The notes: a model not told the origin generated them from the letters alone. A stretch of DNA of 64,000 nt from Nitrospira sp. (GCA_018242665.1 JAFEBL010000011.1:90006-154005); one strand, 5' to 3'. Shown: positions 19,913-28,735, counted from the stretch's first letter. Numbers and translations: made by a program.

Positions 19913-20871
19913 TATCTCGCGGGCCCTGGCCCAGCCAGTTGCTTCAATCCTTTCTCCAATCGCGCGACGTCCGATTCCCGCCCCAGCCGTTTGGCGCAGG
20001 CCAGCGCTTCAGTCACGGCCGCTTCAGCTCCGGCCCGATCACCTTGCGCCAGATAACTGTGGGAAGCGCGCTCGAAGAACGCGAGCCCGCGATCGGGAAA
20101 CCCCCGACGGTCGGCCATCCGTCCTAATCGCACCAGATCCGCGGCAATCCCCGCTCGATGCTCCGCGGCCTTGTCCAACTCCAACGCCCGTTCAAATTCC
20201 TGCTCAGCCGCATCGTAGGCCTGACGCGCCTCCGCCACCATCCCCAAGTTCACGTGGTTGCTGGCTTCGGAGGCCAGATTGCCGGTTGCCTGATTCAAGA
20301 CCACGGCTTGGCGGAACAACTGCGTCGCCTGCTCAAGATCACCGTTCGCCTGCCGCACCAAACCGAGATTGTTGCGAAGCGTCGCTTCCATCGATTGATC
20401 CCCCTGCTGTTGAGCCAGGGGCAACGCCTCTTGGTAGAGCCGCTCGGAGTTCTCGTGATGCCCGGATTGCTGTTCGGCCGTCCCCAACGCCGTCATGCTC
20501 TCAAGCAGGAGATCCGACGCGCCCAGATCCCGAGCCAGGGCCATCGCCCGCCCATGCGACGCCAGGGCCTGGGCCGAATCCCCACGGCTGAGCGCCACGC
20601 GCCCAAGATCATTGAGCGCGCCCGCGAGGCTCTTTCTGTCGTCAAGACTTTCCGCCAAGCGACGCGCGGCCTCATACGCCTCCGTCGCACGGACGCGATC
20701 TCCCCTTGTCAGCCAGTGATCACCTTGCTGCCGGAGAGCGTTCACCTGTGCCACCCAGGGACCGGGCTGTGATTCGGCAGGCACAGGTGGTGGGGAACTC
20801 GCGCATCCCACGAACGTACACAGCGCGACCACGCCCCCGCCTACCCAACACCATGTTCGCCTCCCCTTCAT
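19912..20871 (-). CDS. TPR-repeat lipoprotein of the mla-like operon
   Basis: A 319-residue protein with a lipoprotein signal peptide: a hydrophobic stretch ending in the lipobox VGC at about residues 21-23. Several tetratricopeptide repeats follow over about 40-300 ('A..LNDLGRVALSRGD', 'LRNNLGLVRQANGD' and others). It is predicted to be membrane-anchored in the periplasm and to scaffold protein contacts. Its start overlaps the mlaD stop by four bases, so it is the last gene of the mlaE-F-D operon. MlaB or MlaC would be more usual here. The protein may link the MCE assembly to a partner, which is inference. Confidence 0.87.
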   Translation of the reverse strand: MKGRRTWCWVGGGVVALCTFVGCASSPPPVPAESQPGPWVAQVNALRQQGDHWLTRGDRVRATEAYEAARRLAESLDDRKSLAGALNDLGRVALSRGDSAQALASHGRAMALARDLGASDLLLESMTALGTAEQQSGHHENSERLYQEALPLAQQQGDQSMEATLRNNLGLVRQANGDLEQATQLFRQAVVLNQATGNLASEASNHVNLGMVAEARQAYDAAEQEFERALELDKAAEHRAGIAADLVRLGRMADRRGFPDRGLAFFERASHSYLAQGDRAGAEAAVTEALACAKRLGRESDVARLEKGLKQLAGPGPAR

Positions 20872-21857
20872 CGCCGCAATTGATCTCCCCTGAGGCTCTG
20901 GGTGCCAGGCTGGGATCTGACAGGCGAATCCTTCGGCGGCGGCCCGGCGTTCTGCGCGAACCGGTTGAAGGGAAACGTCTGTTTCGCGCCACGCACCAGC
21001 AGTGAGACATCGGTCAAGGTGCCTTCCGCCGTCCGAATGACGGGAATGAATTCCTGACTCACTTCATCCACCGACTCCGACAGCCGCTTCACGCTGGCCA
21101 AGGTGGATTCGGCGCTGTCCAGGATGGCCGGCAGCCGCCCCGTTGCCCGCTGCACATCCGCGGTGACACGATCCACGACATTCAAGGTCCGCTTGATGGA
21201 GCCGGTCATGGTCGGCAATACCGTCGCGGTTTGCTCCACCGAGGCCATCGTTCGCTGAACCGACGCCACCACCGACGGCAAGTCCTGCGTCGCCACGGCA
21301 ACTTGCTCCAAGGCCTTCCCACCGGCTTTGAGGCCGCCTTGCAAATCCTGGGTGATGGTCTCCACACGAAGGAGCGTTTGCTTCACCGCCATCAACACCG
21401 GCTCGACCTCGTTCAGCAGGTCACCGATGTCCCTCGGTTCCACCGCACGAATCGTCGCACCATCGCCCAGTGCCGGACTGCCGGCCGTGCCCATTCCAAT
21501 ATCGACTTGCGTCTGCCCGACCACGACCCCGCTCTTGGTGATCCGCAATTCCGAATTGTCCTTCACCATATTTTGATAGCGGGTCAACAGTTGCAGCGTC
21601 AGATCAACGGTGCCGCGATCGTTCAAATCCACCTGCTTCACCCGCCCGATCGAAATGCCCGACACCACCACCGGGGCGCCAGGCTCCAGCCCATACGATT
21701 TGCTGAGACTGGCCCTGAGCGCATATTTCGGTTCAAACAGATGTTCGGCCCGCGACATCCAAAACCCCGCCACGGCCAGAATCAGCAGGGGAATCACCAC
21801 AAAGGTCCCCACGATCTGAGCCAACCGCCCGCTCGACAGTTGATGTGAATAATGCAT
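20868..21857 (-). CDS. mlaD: MlaD-like MCE-domain protein
   Basis: A 329-residue protein with one N-terminal transmembrane helix (about 15-34), then a single MCE domain (about 40-125, with 'GLEPGAPVVVSGISIGRVKQV'). A long helical C-terminal region (about 140-300) is rich in Val, Thr, Ser and Ala. MCE proteins form hexameric rings that ferry phospholipids between inner and outer membranes. The helical extension is longer than in Escherichia coli MlaD and may form a tube or needle, as in other MCE families. It lies 38 bp downstream of the ATPase gene. Confidence 0.9.
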   Translation of the reverse strand: MHYSHQLSSGRLAQIVGTFVVIPLLILAVAGFWMSRAEHLFEPKYALRASLSKSYGLEPGAPVVVSGISIGRVKQVDLNDRGTVDLTLQLLTRYQNMVKDNSELRITKSGVVVGQTQVDIGMGTAGSPALGDGATIRAVEPRDIGDLLNEVEPVLMAVKQTLLRVETITQDLQGGLKAGGKALEQVAVATQDLPSVVASVQRTMASVEQTATVLPTMTGSIKRTLNVVDRVTADVQRATGRLPAILDSAESTLASVKRLSESVDEVSQEFIPVIRTAEGTLTDVSLLVRGAKQTFPFNRFAQNAGPPPKDSPVRSQPGTQSLRGDQLRR

Positions 21858-21895
21858 GATCGATCCTCTTTCGCTCCGACGACCGCAGCAGCCAG

Positions 21896-22627
21896 CTATG
21901 TTACATATCGACTCAGGGCCGGTGGAATGAGACTGGCCACCGATTGAGGACTGGCATCAGCTTCCACGCGTCCATCCTGCAGCACGATCAGTCGATCCAC
22001 GTCGGCGATGAAGGGCGAATACGACCGCAACGCCGCCATCACCGTCAAGGGGTGCTGCTTCCGTCGTTCCTCGACATACTGTTTCAAGACGAGCACCATA
22101 TCCGCATCAAGTCCCGCCACGGGATCGTCCAACAGGAGCACGTCCGGCTCCAAGATCAACGCTCGAACGATAGCCCCCCGACGGATCTCCCCGTGATTGA
22201 GTTCGGCAGGAAAACGGTCTCGCAACGGCGCCAAGGCCAATCGCGCCAACCCCTCCATCACCACGCGCTCCCGTTGACCATCCGGCATCGCCCCACGATG
22301 GTACCGCAGTGGTAAGAGCACATTGTTGAAGAGGGTCATATTGCTCAGCAAGCCGGGTTGTTGCAGCACGGTGCCTACCCGGAGGCGCACCGGATCGGCG
22401 CCGTCAGCCCGGACGCTGCGCCAGTCCTGCCCGAGCACCGTCACCGTGCCGGATTCCGGTGACACCAAGCCCGCCGCCAATTCGATGGCCAGGCTTTTCC
22501 CCGAACGGCTCGGCCCCACGAGCGCCACGAATTGACCTGTCTCGACCTGCAGGTCCAGTTGCAAGCAGGAGACGCCCCCGGCCAGCGGCATCCGAACTTT
22601 GGCAAAACTGATTGCGGCATGACTCAT
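21896..22627 (-). CDS. mlaF: ABC transporter ATP-binding protein, MlaF-like
   Basis: A 243-residue ABC ATPase. The Walker A region is 'LVGPSRSGKSLAIELAAGL', the signature region is degenerate ('LNHGEIRRGAIVRALILEPD' rather than LSGGQ), and Walker B is 'VLLLDDPVAGLD'. The position directly after mlaE, with an ATGA overlap at 22624-22627, defines it as the Mla ATPase. The start at 22627 is preferred over a longer frame that would overlap mlaE by 42 codons. Confidence 0.88.
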   Translation of the reverse strand: MSHAAISFAKVRMPLAGGVSCLQLDLQVETGQFVALVGPSRSGKSLAIELAAGLVSPESGTVTVLGQDWRSVRADGADPVRLRVGTVLQQPGLLSNMTLFNNVLLPLRYHRGAMPDGQRERVVMEGLARLALAPLRDRFPAELNHGEIRRGAIVRALILEPDVLLLDDPVAGLDADMVLVLKQYVEERRKQHPLTVMAALRSYSPFIADVDRLIVLQDGRVEADASPQSVASLIPPALSRYVT

Positions 22628-23403
22628 AAATAGAGCGGCACCGTGACGGCGACATCCACCAGCAAACACAGGACGAATGAATTGATCATCGCTCTCGTCG
22701 TTTGTTGCGGCACCTCCGTATAGGAGGACTGCACCGCCAGACCATGGTAACAACAGACCGCCGCGACAGCCGATCCGAAGCCGAACCCCTTGATCGCGGT
22801 CATCAGCACATCCGTCGTCGACAAGGCTCGGGTGACACTATCCACAAACGCTGAAAAGGGGATGGTCAATTGCGCATCGGCCACGAGATATCCACCGAAG
22901 ACCGCCACGACGTCAAAGTAAAACGTCAGGCACAACATGGACAGCACCATGCCGACCATGCGGGGCATGATGACGAACTGGCTGATGGGAATGCCCATGA
23001 GTCGAAGCGCCACCACTTCACGCGTCACGGACATATTGCCCAGCTCCGTGGCAATCGCTGTCCCTGATCGACCGACCACGATGAAGGCCGTGATCAGGGG
23101 ACCGAGTTCTCGAATCACGGTCACCACAATGATGCTGCCCACCAGCCCGCCGGCCCCGAGCCTGGGAAGCTGGGTCCCGGCCTGCGTCACGATAATAATG
23201 CCCAGCAGCAACGCAATGACGCTGGTGACGGGCAGCGCATCGACTCCCGTGAAGAGAATCTGGCGAATCACCACTCGGAGGGTTTCCCGCCGTCCTTGTC
23301 GCGCAGGGGACACCAGGTCCAGCACCGCTTGCGTGAAGAGCGTGGCCAGCGCAGCCAGATAGGAATAGCCGGCAATCGTCTTCCGTCCTACCCACTCGAT
23401 CAT
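22624..23403 (-). CDS. mlaE: MlaE-family phospholipid ABC transporter permease
   Basis: A 259-residue MlaE permease with about five to six membrane helices. It has the characteristic family segments 'LIGTxL'-like 'GGLVGSIIVVTVIRELGPLITAFIVVGRSG' and 'LPRMVG'. It forms the membrane core of the Mla lipid transporter with MlaF and MlaD. Start choice is uncertain: the ATG at 23403 has no strong ribosome site, and an in-frame TTG lies six bases upstream. Confidence 0.9.
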   Translation of the reverse strand: MIEWVGRKTIAGYSYLAALATLFTQAVLDLVSPARQGRRETLRVVIRQILFTGVDALPVTSVIALLLGIIIVTQAGTQLPRLGAGGLVGSIIVVTVIRELGPLITAFIVVGRSGTAIATELGNMSVTREVVALRLMGIPISQFVIMPRMVGMVLSMLCLTFYFDVVAVFGGYLVADAQLTIPFSAFVDSVTRALSTTDVLMTAIKGFGFGSAVAAVCCYHGLAVQSSYTEVPQQTTRAMINSFVLCLLVDVAVTVPLYL

Positions 23404-23615
23404 CAGCAATGCCCGCGTTCACCCGAAGCCACAGTCTAGGCCAAGCCGTTGCTCGGCACCCCCGACGACAGGGCGAAATTGTAGGGAAGGATCACGGGTA
23501 AAGCAACGAGCCCGGGCGGGCGCCGCGATGCGGATGAGTCAACCTATCGCTCTCTGACGGGATCGGTACGGAAGGAGCCAGGAGGACCAGCGAGGTGGAA
23601 CGCCACGGTGGACGA

Positions 23616-23948
23616 TCACGACCGGGGGCGATGCTTGATCACGAACTGCTGGATGCGTTGAAGCTGCGGCGGGCGCATCACCACAAACTCGAGTCCGAAC
23701 TCTCCGCCCCGCGCCCATCGAACTACCGCCTCTTCGACTCGCACCGGCCACTCGAGCCCATCTTCGAGAAACAGGGCGACACGCATGCGAAGGCCCGGTG
23801 GCACGGGATGGTTCGATCGTGCCATGCAGCCGGTGGAGGACACGTCCAGCATGTCCGCTTCCCCGTCGATCTCGTCTTCCCCGATAAATTCCAGGCGACA
23901 ATCAGTGGCCACCCGGTTGGACTTGCGCAATGTGTTCGTGTGTTCCAC
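23616..23948 (-). CDS. PilZ-domain protein (first of three)
   Basis: A 110-residue single PilZ domain. It has the RxxxR motif (RKSNR, about residues 8-12) and the DxSxxG motif (DVSSTG), the two elements that bind cyclic di-GMP. I chose the GTG at 23948 because a GAGAGGG site precedes it by five bases; a longer frame adds 47 residues of unrelated composition. It likely senses c-di-GMP and passes the signal to a protein partner. It sits 38 bp downstream of another PilZ gene. Confidence 0.8.
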   Translation of the reverse strand: MEHTNTLRKSNRVATDCRLEFIGEDEIDGEADMLDVSSTGCMARSNHPVPPGLRMRVALFLEDGLEWPVRVEEAVVRWARGGEFGLEFVVMRPPQLQRIQQFVIKHRPRS

Positions 23949-23986
23949 TTGACCCTCTCCCCACTCACTTCCGACCGTTGTGGCTC

Positions 23987-24364
23987 CTAGTCCCCAAGAG
24001 GGGCGGCGCCCATGAACTGACGCAAGCGAGCTTGCTCGACCGTCCCCATCGATACGAACTCCACGCCGAAACAAACTTCGCTGCCCCAACGCACCAAAGC
24101 CAGATCAACCGCGGTGGGAGCGGACTCCCCGGGAAGCAGAATGATGAGCGACATCGCATCTCCCACCCGCACGCCCGCGTCGCTGGCGATTTTGCAGCCA
24201 CCGGGAGAAAGGTCGAGAATCACGCCTTCGCCCTCCACATCTCCGTGAAAACTCAACGTCGGGGCAAAGGGCGCGAAAGACAGCAGGCAACCCGGAGGCG
24301 CGAGATGCCGATGGTGTTGACGCAGATCATGGCGGAGAGGAAATCGCATATTGGATTGATCCAT
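23987..24364 (-). CDS. PilZ-domain protein (second of three)
   Basis: A 125-residue PilZ protein with a basic N-terminus containing RQHHR as the RxxxR element and DLSPGG as the DxSxxG element. It shares the C-terminal block 'RWGSE..FGVEFVSM...ARLRQFM' with the other two PilZ proteins here, so the three look like paralogues. It is in an operon-like arrangement with the PilZ gene at 23616. Confidence 0.85.
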   Translation of the reverse strand: MDQSNMRFPLRHDLRQHHRHLAPPGCLLSFAPFAPTLSFHGDVEGEGVILDLSPGGCKIASDAGVRVGDAMSLIILLPGESAPTAVDLALVRWGSEVCFGVEFVSMGTVEQARLRQFMGAAPLGD

Positions 24365-24507
24365 AGCCGAGCGGATGATGTGATTAATGCGGTGATTCAG
24401 CAGAATCAGTATACCGCAGGGGAGGACAGACGCCGAATACTTCCCGAGAATTCGTGAGGCGTTCCGGCGCCCTTCAGGATAGGGCCGGTCCGCCGCCGCA
24501 ACAACAG

Positions 24508-25446
24508 TTACCGCCGATAGAGCGACGGCTCACCGGGAGGGCGGCTTTTGAAGCGGCGGTGCTGCCAGAAATATTGCTCCGGCACGCGGCGAACGGCCGC
24601 TTCAATCAAGCGATTGACGCGTGTGGCATCCTCAATCATTTCTCCGGACGGAAATTGATCGAGGGCCTGCCCCACTTCGATGTCATACCCCGATCCGTCT
24701 GCTCGTCGATAATAGAAGCAGGGCACCACCGCCGCGCCGCTGACCTTGGCTAATCTCGACGTGGCCGTCAAGGATGCAGCCGGCACCCCGAAGAACGGTG
24801 CGAAGACGCTACGCTTGGTGCCGGCATCGATATCAGGCGCATACCAGACCACCTGGTTTCTGGCCAACGCGCGCAGGATGCCCCGCATGTCACGGTGTTG
24901 AATCAAATCGGAGTAGTATCGGCTCCGGCAGCGATTCGCGACCATATCCGCCACAAGATCGTTCTGCGGCCGGTAGACAATGGCGACTGGTTGTTCCAAG
25001 GCCATAAACCGTCCCGCCAGTTCCGCCGAGTGAAGATGCGCCCCGCAAAGCAATACCCCACGGCCGGCACGGAGCGCCTCCCGGAGATGTTCCAGCCCCT
25101 TGATCGTGCATTCGCAGTGCTCCCGAGGATCCTTTGCCCACCAGGCCATGGCGATTTCCAACACTCCCATCCCCATGGACTCGAAACAGTGCAATGCCAC
25201 CGCGTTGCGTTCTTCCGGCGTCTGTTCAGGAAAACAGAGTTGCAGATTGACGCGGACGATTTCCCGCCGCTTAGTCAGCAGGCTGTGCAGGAGTCGACCG
25301 CATCGCCGTCCAAACGCGAGTTGCGACCGATAGGAGAGCCATGAGAGCAGACGAAACAGGGCGATACCAACCCAGGTGGGCCAATACATGAGATGGTACG
25401 GGCTGTGAGGCCGCCGCTTCGTATGTGGGGTCTGTGTCCTCGACAT
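24508..25446 (-). CDS. Lysophospholipid/lipid A acyltransferase, LpxL/HtrB family
   Basis: A 312-residue LpxL/LpxM-family protein with an N-terminal membrane-associating segment. The HxxxxE-type acyltransferase motif is seen as 'GAHLHSAELAGR', then 'AIVYRPQND', and the C-terminal 'WQHRRFKSRPPGEPSLY' is family-typical. It probably adds a secondary acyl chain to lipid A or a related lipid. It lies between PilZ genes, but 143 bp from the nearest, so co-regulation is only suggested. Confidence 0.9.
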   Translation of the reverse strand: MSRTQTPHTKRRPHSPYHLMYWPTWVGIALFRLLSWLSYRSQLAFGRRCGRLLHSLLTKRREIVRVNLQLCFPEQTPEERNAVALHCFESMGMGVLEIAMAWWAKDPREHCECTIKGLEHLREALRAGRGVLLCGAHLHSAELAGRFMALEQPVAIVYRPQNDLVADMVANRCRSRYYSDLIQHRDMRGILRALARNQVVWYAPDIDAGTKRSVFAPFFGVPAASLTATSRLAKVSGAAVVPCFYYRRADGSGYDIEVGQALDQFPSGEMIEDATRVNRLIEAAVRRVPEQYFWQHRRFKSRPPGEPSLYRR

Positions 25447-25617
25447 GACTAAAATGGGGAGGACATTGTATGGAAACGGCGCAGCGAGCGCAATCTCGAA
25501 GGCAGGATGGACACTCCCGCCCAGACGCAGTGGGAGAGCAACGACAGACCGGCATTCCAGCTCCTGCCCAATCCGACGGCATCCATGTGACCGGGCAGGC
25601 AGCGACGGAGGCTTCGC

Positions 25618-25998
25618 CTAGGTGGCGGGTTTCGTCGCCAGCGCGATGAACTTCCGCAACCGCATTTCGGCTACCGACGAAAGGTTGACGAACTCCAAGC
25701 CGTACACTTGCTCCCGCTCCCAGCGTACCGTGGCTTCTTCCACCGTCATCGGCGAGACCTGATTCGGCAACGACAGACTCACGGACAGCCTGTCGCCGCG
25801 CTGCATCCCGGTTTCGCTCATGACCTTGGCGCCCCGCATCGACACGTCAAACACGACCCCGATGCCGTCGCCGCCACGGCCCAGCCATTTGGCCAACCCC
25901 AATCGTGACATCGAGCAGACGAATGGCGCCGACACCCGTAACCGGGGATGTTGACGCAGGTCGACGGAAAACTGTTCCTGTCCCGTAGTGCCACTCAT
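25618..25998 (-). CDS. PilZ-domain protein (third of three)
   Basis: A 126-residue PilZ domain with RQHPR and DVSMRG motifs, both intact for c-di-GMP binding. The C-terminal block resembles those of the two PilZ proteins at 23616 and 23987. A GGGAGGG site lies five bases before the ATG. Confidence 0.87.
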   Translation of the reverse strand: MSGTTGQEQFSVDLRQHPRLRVSAPFVCSMSRLGLAKWLGRGGDGIGVVFDVSMRGAKVMSETGMQRGDRLSVSLSLPNQVSPMTVEEATVRWEREQVYGLEFVNLSSVAEMRLRKFIALATKPAT

Positions 25999-26158
25999 AC
26001 GTACCCTCCCGTATGTATAGTGGTCACTCTATCGCACGAGACGCGCTTCGAACATGAAATTGACGAAATCAGCGGGGGCCCTGTAGCTACTAGACCGGCA
26101 CCGCGTGGGACAGGCACGGATCTCCCGCGGGAAGATCCGCGCCAACACCCGTATTCAC

Positions 26159-26518
26159 TTAGGGACGGCGCGGCCCCCGTTGCTGCATCGTTTGCGCGCA
26201 CGTGGATGAAAGATCCTGCGCATGCTCCTTCAAACACTGGACAATGCGCCCCTCTCCGGGTTTGACGCCCGCGCAGAGCCGTTTGACATCCTCGGCACAG
26301 GCCTTCTTCGCCCCATGACCTCCTCGCCCTCGCTCTTCCGGCCCCGCCCCGCCCGCGCCGGATGATGGCGGAGCGGATGCAGCCGGCGCATCCTGTGCAG
26401 GTGGAGTGGAGGAGTCCGCCGACCAGGCAAGGCCAGCTCCAAGCCAAAGTCCAACCATGAGTCCTCCCGCAAGCACCAGCAACCTGGCTGTTCCCCGGAT
26501 TTCACGATCCATACCCAT
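26159..26518 (-). CDS. Small secreted protein with cysteine-rich (GLG1-type) repeat
   Basis: A 119-residue product: an N-terminal signal peptide (hydrophobic core about 12-29, likely cleavage after an Ala near 30), a Pro/Ala/Ser/Gly-rich linker, then a four-cysteine unit 'ACAEDVKRLCAGV...VQCLKEH...TCA'. Its spacing matches the cysteine-rich repeat first defined in the Golgi protein GLG1, which also occurs singly in many proteobacterial periplasmic proteins. The function of the bacterial form is unknown. The ATG at 26518 has an AAGGAG site; a GTG six bases upstream is too close to it. Confidence 0.75.
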   Translation of the reverse strand: MGMDREIRGTARLLVLAGGLMVGLWLGAGLAWSADSSTPPAQDAPAASAPPSSGAGGAGPEERGRGGHGAKKACAEDVKRLCAGVKPGEGRIVQCLKEHAQDLSSTCAQTMQQRGPRRP

Positions 26519-26708
26519 ATGCACTCCTTTCGATTGGTGATGCCCGCTCCTGCCAGAGCCGTCTGGCGGGATGGGCAGCTGATAGAAGACACACTCTCGC
26601 TAGGCTATTCAACGGCCTTTCTTGCGGGCGGTTGACGAGCACGATGACGGCCGGCCGGCAATGTCCCTGGTACGCGCCTGACGCGCCTCGCGTATCAGAA
26701 GCAGGCTC

Positions 26709-26737
26709 TTGCGAATTGCCTGCTGCTTATCTATTGT
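26709..26737 (+). promoter_or_regulatory. Promoter placing the start site at the desaturase ATG
   Basis: TTGCGA (26709-26714), a 17-base spacer and TATTGT (26732-26737). The ATG at 26744 lies seven bases after the -10, where transcription would begin. Confidence 0.5.
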
Positions 26738-26743
26738 AGCGGC

Positions 26744-27613
26744 ATGCAACAGGCACCCCCGAACCCAGTTCCGGCGCACATTGTCCACCGTGTGCATCAT
26801 AAATTCTGGACCTACCTACTCTTCTGGTCGGTGGTCGCCGGCTCTATGATTGCGGTTCCGGGCTATGGGTTACTGTACGGCTACTCGTGGTTGGATTGGA
26901 CGATGTTCGCCGTGCTCTATGTAGTCACGGGACTGGGCATTACGGTCGGGTACCACCGGCTCCTGACGCATCGCAGTTTCGAATGCCCAGACTGGGTCAA
27001 GGCCTGCCTCCTGATCGCAGGCGGGTGGGCCCTGCAGAATTCCGGCGCGAAGTGGACCGCCGATCACCTGCGCCATCATGCACATTGCGACGACCCGGCC
27101 GATCCCTATAACGCCAAGCGCGGCTTCTGGTATAGCCATTGCGGGTGGCTTCTGGATCCTGTCCCCTGCCATGACGACCGATTCGGCTCACGCGTGATGC
27201 AGGACCCGGTCGCCATGTGGCAACACCGGAACTATGCGGCGATCGTGCTCATCGGCCTCGCATTGCCCTTTGTCATAGGCTTCCTCCACAACGGCTGGCA
27301 AGGAGGCGTCGGCGCCTTCATGCTCGCGGGAGTGGGACGCACGTTTGCCGTGCTCAATTCCACCTTCTGCATCAATTCTGTCTGCCACATCTGGGGCGAC
27401 CAACCCTATGGGACAGCCGATTCGAGCCGGAACTCCTGGTTTGTCTCTCTGCTCACCTTCGGCGAGGGGTATCATAACTACCACCACACATACCCAAGCG
27501 ACTACCGCAATGGTCCCTTGTGGTACAACTTCGATCCCTCAAAGTGGCTCATCTATACCTTGTCGAAGCTGGGGCTGGCGTCATCACTGCGTACAGCCTC
27601 CTCGGGCAGCTAA
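26744..27613 (+). CDS. Membrane fatty acid (acyl-CoA type) desaturase
   Basis: A 289-residue integral-membrane desaturase of the delta-9 acyl-CoA type. The three histidine boxes that bind the di-iron centre are present: 'HRLLTHRSF', 'HLRHHAH' and 'HNYHH'. There are four or more hydrophobic segments. It introduces a cis double bond into fatty acyl chains and so adjusts membrane fluidity. No ribosome binding site precedes the ATG, and the predicted promoter suggests a leaderless message. Confidence 0.93.
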   Translation: MQQAPPNPVPAHIVHRVHHKFWTYLLFWSVVAGSMIAVPGYGLLYGYSWLDWTMFAVLYVVTGLGITVGYHRLLTHRSFECPDWVKACLLIAGGWALQNSGAKWTADHLRHHAHCDDPADPYNAKRGFWYSHCGWLLDPVPCHDDRFGSRVMQDPVAMWQHRNYAAIVLIGLALPFVIGFLHNGWQGGVGAFMLAGVGRTFAVLNSTFCINSVCHIWGDQPYGTADSSRNSWFVSLLTFGEGYHNYHHTYPSDYRNGPLWYNFDPSKWLIYTLSKLGLASSLRTASSGS

Positions 27614-27924
27614 CCGCCTGACATCCGCGATCGCTGGCTGGTTCGTCCGCCGGCCGGCGGATGGTTCCTGGCAGAGGCGAAAACCACCCGCTTGTGACGG
27701 CACTAGCAATCGGGCGTTGCATCTGATACGATGCTGGCAAGTTCATGACGGGCCGCATGAGCTTCACAAGCGTGAACGGCCCATCACCGATATTGTTTGT
27801 TACCGAGCAGTTGATCGGAAGTCAGACCCAAGTCGCCTCAACCATCGCGCCTTCGGCCCGCTCATTCCCCTCATTTCTCTGTTCTCGTGTCGCCGACAAT
27901 GTCATTTCAAAAGGAGAGACCCCT
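27614..27924 (+). other. 311-bp gap holding the RRM gene leader and a hairpin
   Basis: No convincing gene is seen. A compound hairpin lies at 27750-27782 (GGGCCG with CGGCCC outside, TTCAC with GTGAA inside around an AAGC loop, and a seven-base left-hand bulge). If transcription starts near 27735, as a weak TACGAT -10 at 27727-27732 suggests, the RRM message would carry a leader of about 190 nt. Confidence 0.4.
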
Positions 27925-28239
27925 ATGGGTAACAAATTGTATGTCGGCGGACTGCCGTATGCTGCCACTGAATCTCAACTGAGCGACCTGTTCGCGGCTC
28001 ACGGCACCGTCGAATCGGCGCGCGTGATCACGGACAAGTTTACCGGACAATCACGCGGCTTCGGCTTCGTGGAAATGTCCAATGAAGAAGAAGCGAAGGC
28101 AGCCATCACGGCCTTGAATGGCTCGGAAATGGGCGGACGCCAGCTCACCGTCAATGAAGCGAAACCGCAGGAATCGCGCTCAGGCGGCGGCGGGGGACGG
28201 TTCGGCGGCGGCGACCGTGGCGGACGCAACCGCTTCTAA
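27925..28239 (+). CDS. RRM-domain RNA-binding protein, glycine-rich tail
   Basis: A 104-residue protein with one RNA recognition motif (residues 3-80) that has both consensus strands: RNP2 'KLYVGGLPY' and RNP1 'RGFGFVEM'. A short Gly/Arg-rich tail follows. Such bacterial RRM proteins resemble cyanobacterial cold-inducible Rbp proteins and act on mRNA. The start at 27925 follows AAGGAGA; a longer frame upstream is non-coding in character. A strong terminator follows. Confidence 0.93.
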   Translation: MGNKLYVGGLPYAATESQLSDLFAAHGTVESARVITDKFTGQSRGFGFVEMSNEEEAKAAITALNGSEMGGRQLTVNEAKPQESRSGGGGGRFGGGDRGGRNRF

Positions 28240-28268
28240 GTCACCACGAGTCTCAGCGAGGCTCTGAA

Positions 28269-28301
28269 GGGGCGCGTCATCCGACGCGCCCCTTCCTTTT
28301 T
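28269..28301 (+). terminator. Intrinsic terminator of the RRM gene
   Basis: A perfect 10-bp GC stem (28269-28278 with 28283-28292) with an ATCC loop is followed by TTCCTTTTT. Confidence 0.85.
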
Positions 28302-28318
28302 CCAGCCGTTCCCTCGCG

Positions 28319-28735
28319 TCACTCCCTGTCGAGCTTTCCGCGCAACGCCTTGAGCCGTCCCCGTTGGGTCTTTTCCTCGAGGCGTTTCTGTTTGGCCCCT
28401 CTCGTGGGTTTTGTCGGACGCCGTGGCGGGCGGGAAATTGTGGCCTGCCGAATCAATTCCCGCAGGCGGTCCAGCGCCAGCTCCCGATTGCGTTCCTGAC
28501 TCCGCGAATCCTGCGCCTTGAGGATGATCACACCCTCGCGAGACACACGATGGTCGCGTAACGCCAGCAGACGTTCCTTACAGGCTGGTGACAGCGAGGA
28601 GGCCCGGATATCAAAGCGGAGGTGGATCGCAGAGGAGACTTTGTTGACATGTTGCCCGCCTGCGCCTTGCGCGCGCACGGCCGTCAATTCGATCTCTTCG
28701 TCCGGAATCGACACGTGAGCCGAGATGAGCAGCAT
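28319..28735 (-). CDS. arfB: Ribosome-rescue peptidyl-tRNA hydrolase ArfB (YaeJ)
   Basis: A 138-residue class I release-factor-like protein. The GGQ motif sits in '[21 protein letters not shown]', and the C-terminal tail is basic ('[18 protein letters not shown]...'), inserting into the empty mRNA channel of stalled ribosomes. It lacks codon-recognition domains, as expected. The ATG at 28735 follows GAGGGG. Confidence 0.93.
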   Translation of the reverse strand: MLLISAHVSIPDEEIELTAVRAQGAGGQHVNKVSSAIHLRFDIRASSLSPACKERLLALRDHRVSREGVIILKAQDSRSQERNRELALDRLRELIRQATISRPPRRPTKPTRGAKQKRLEEKTQRGRLKALRGKLDRE

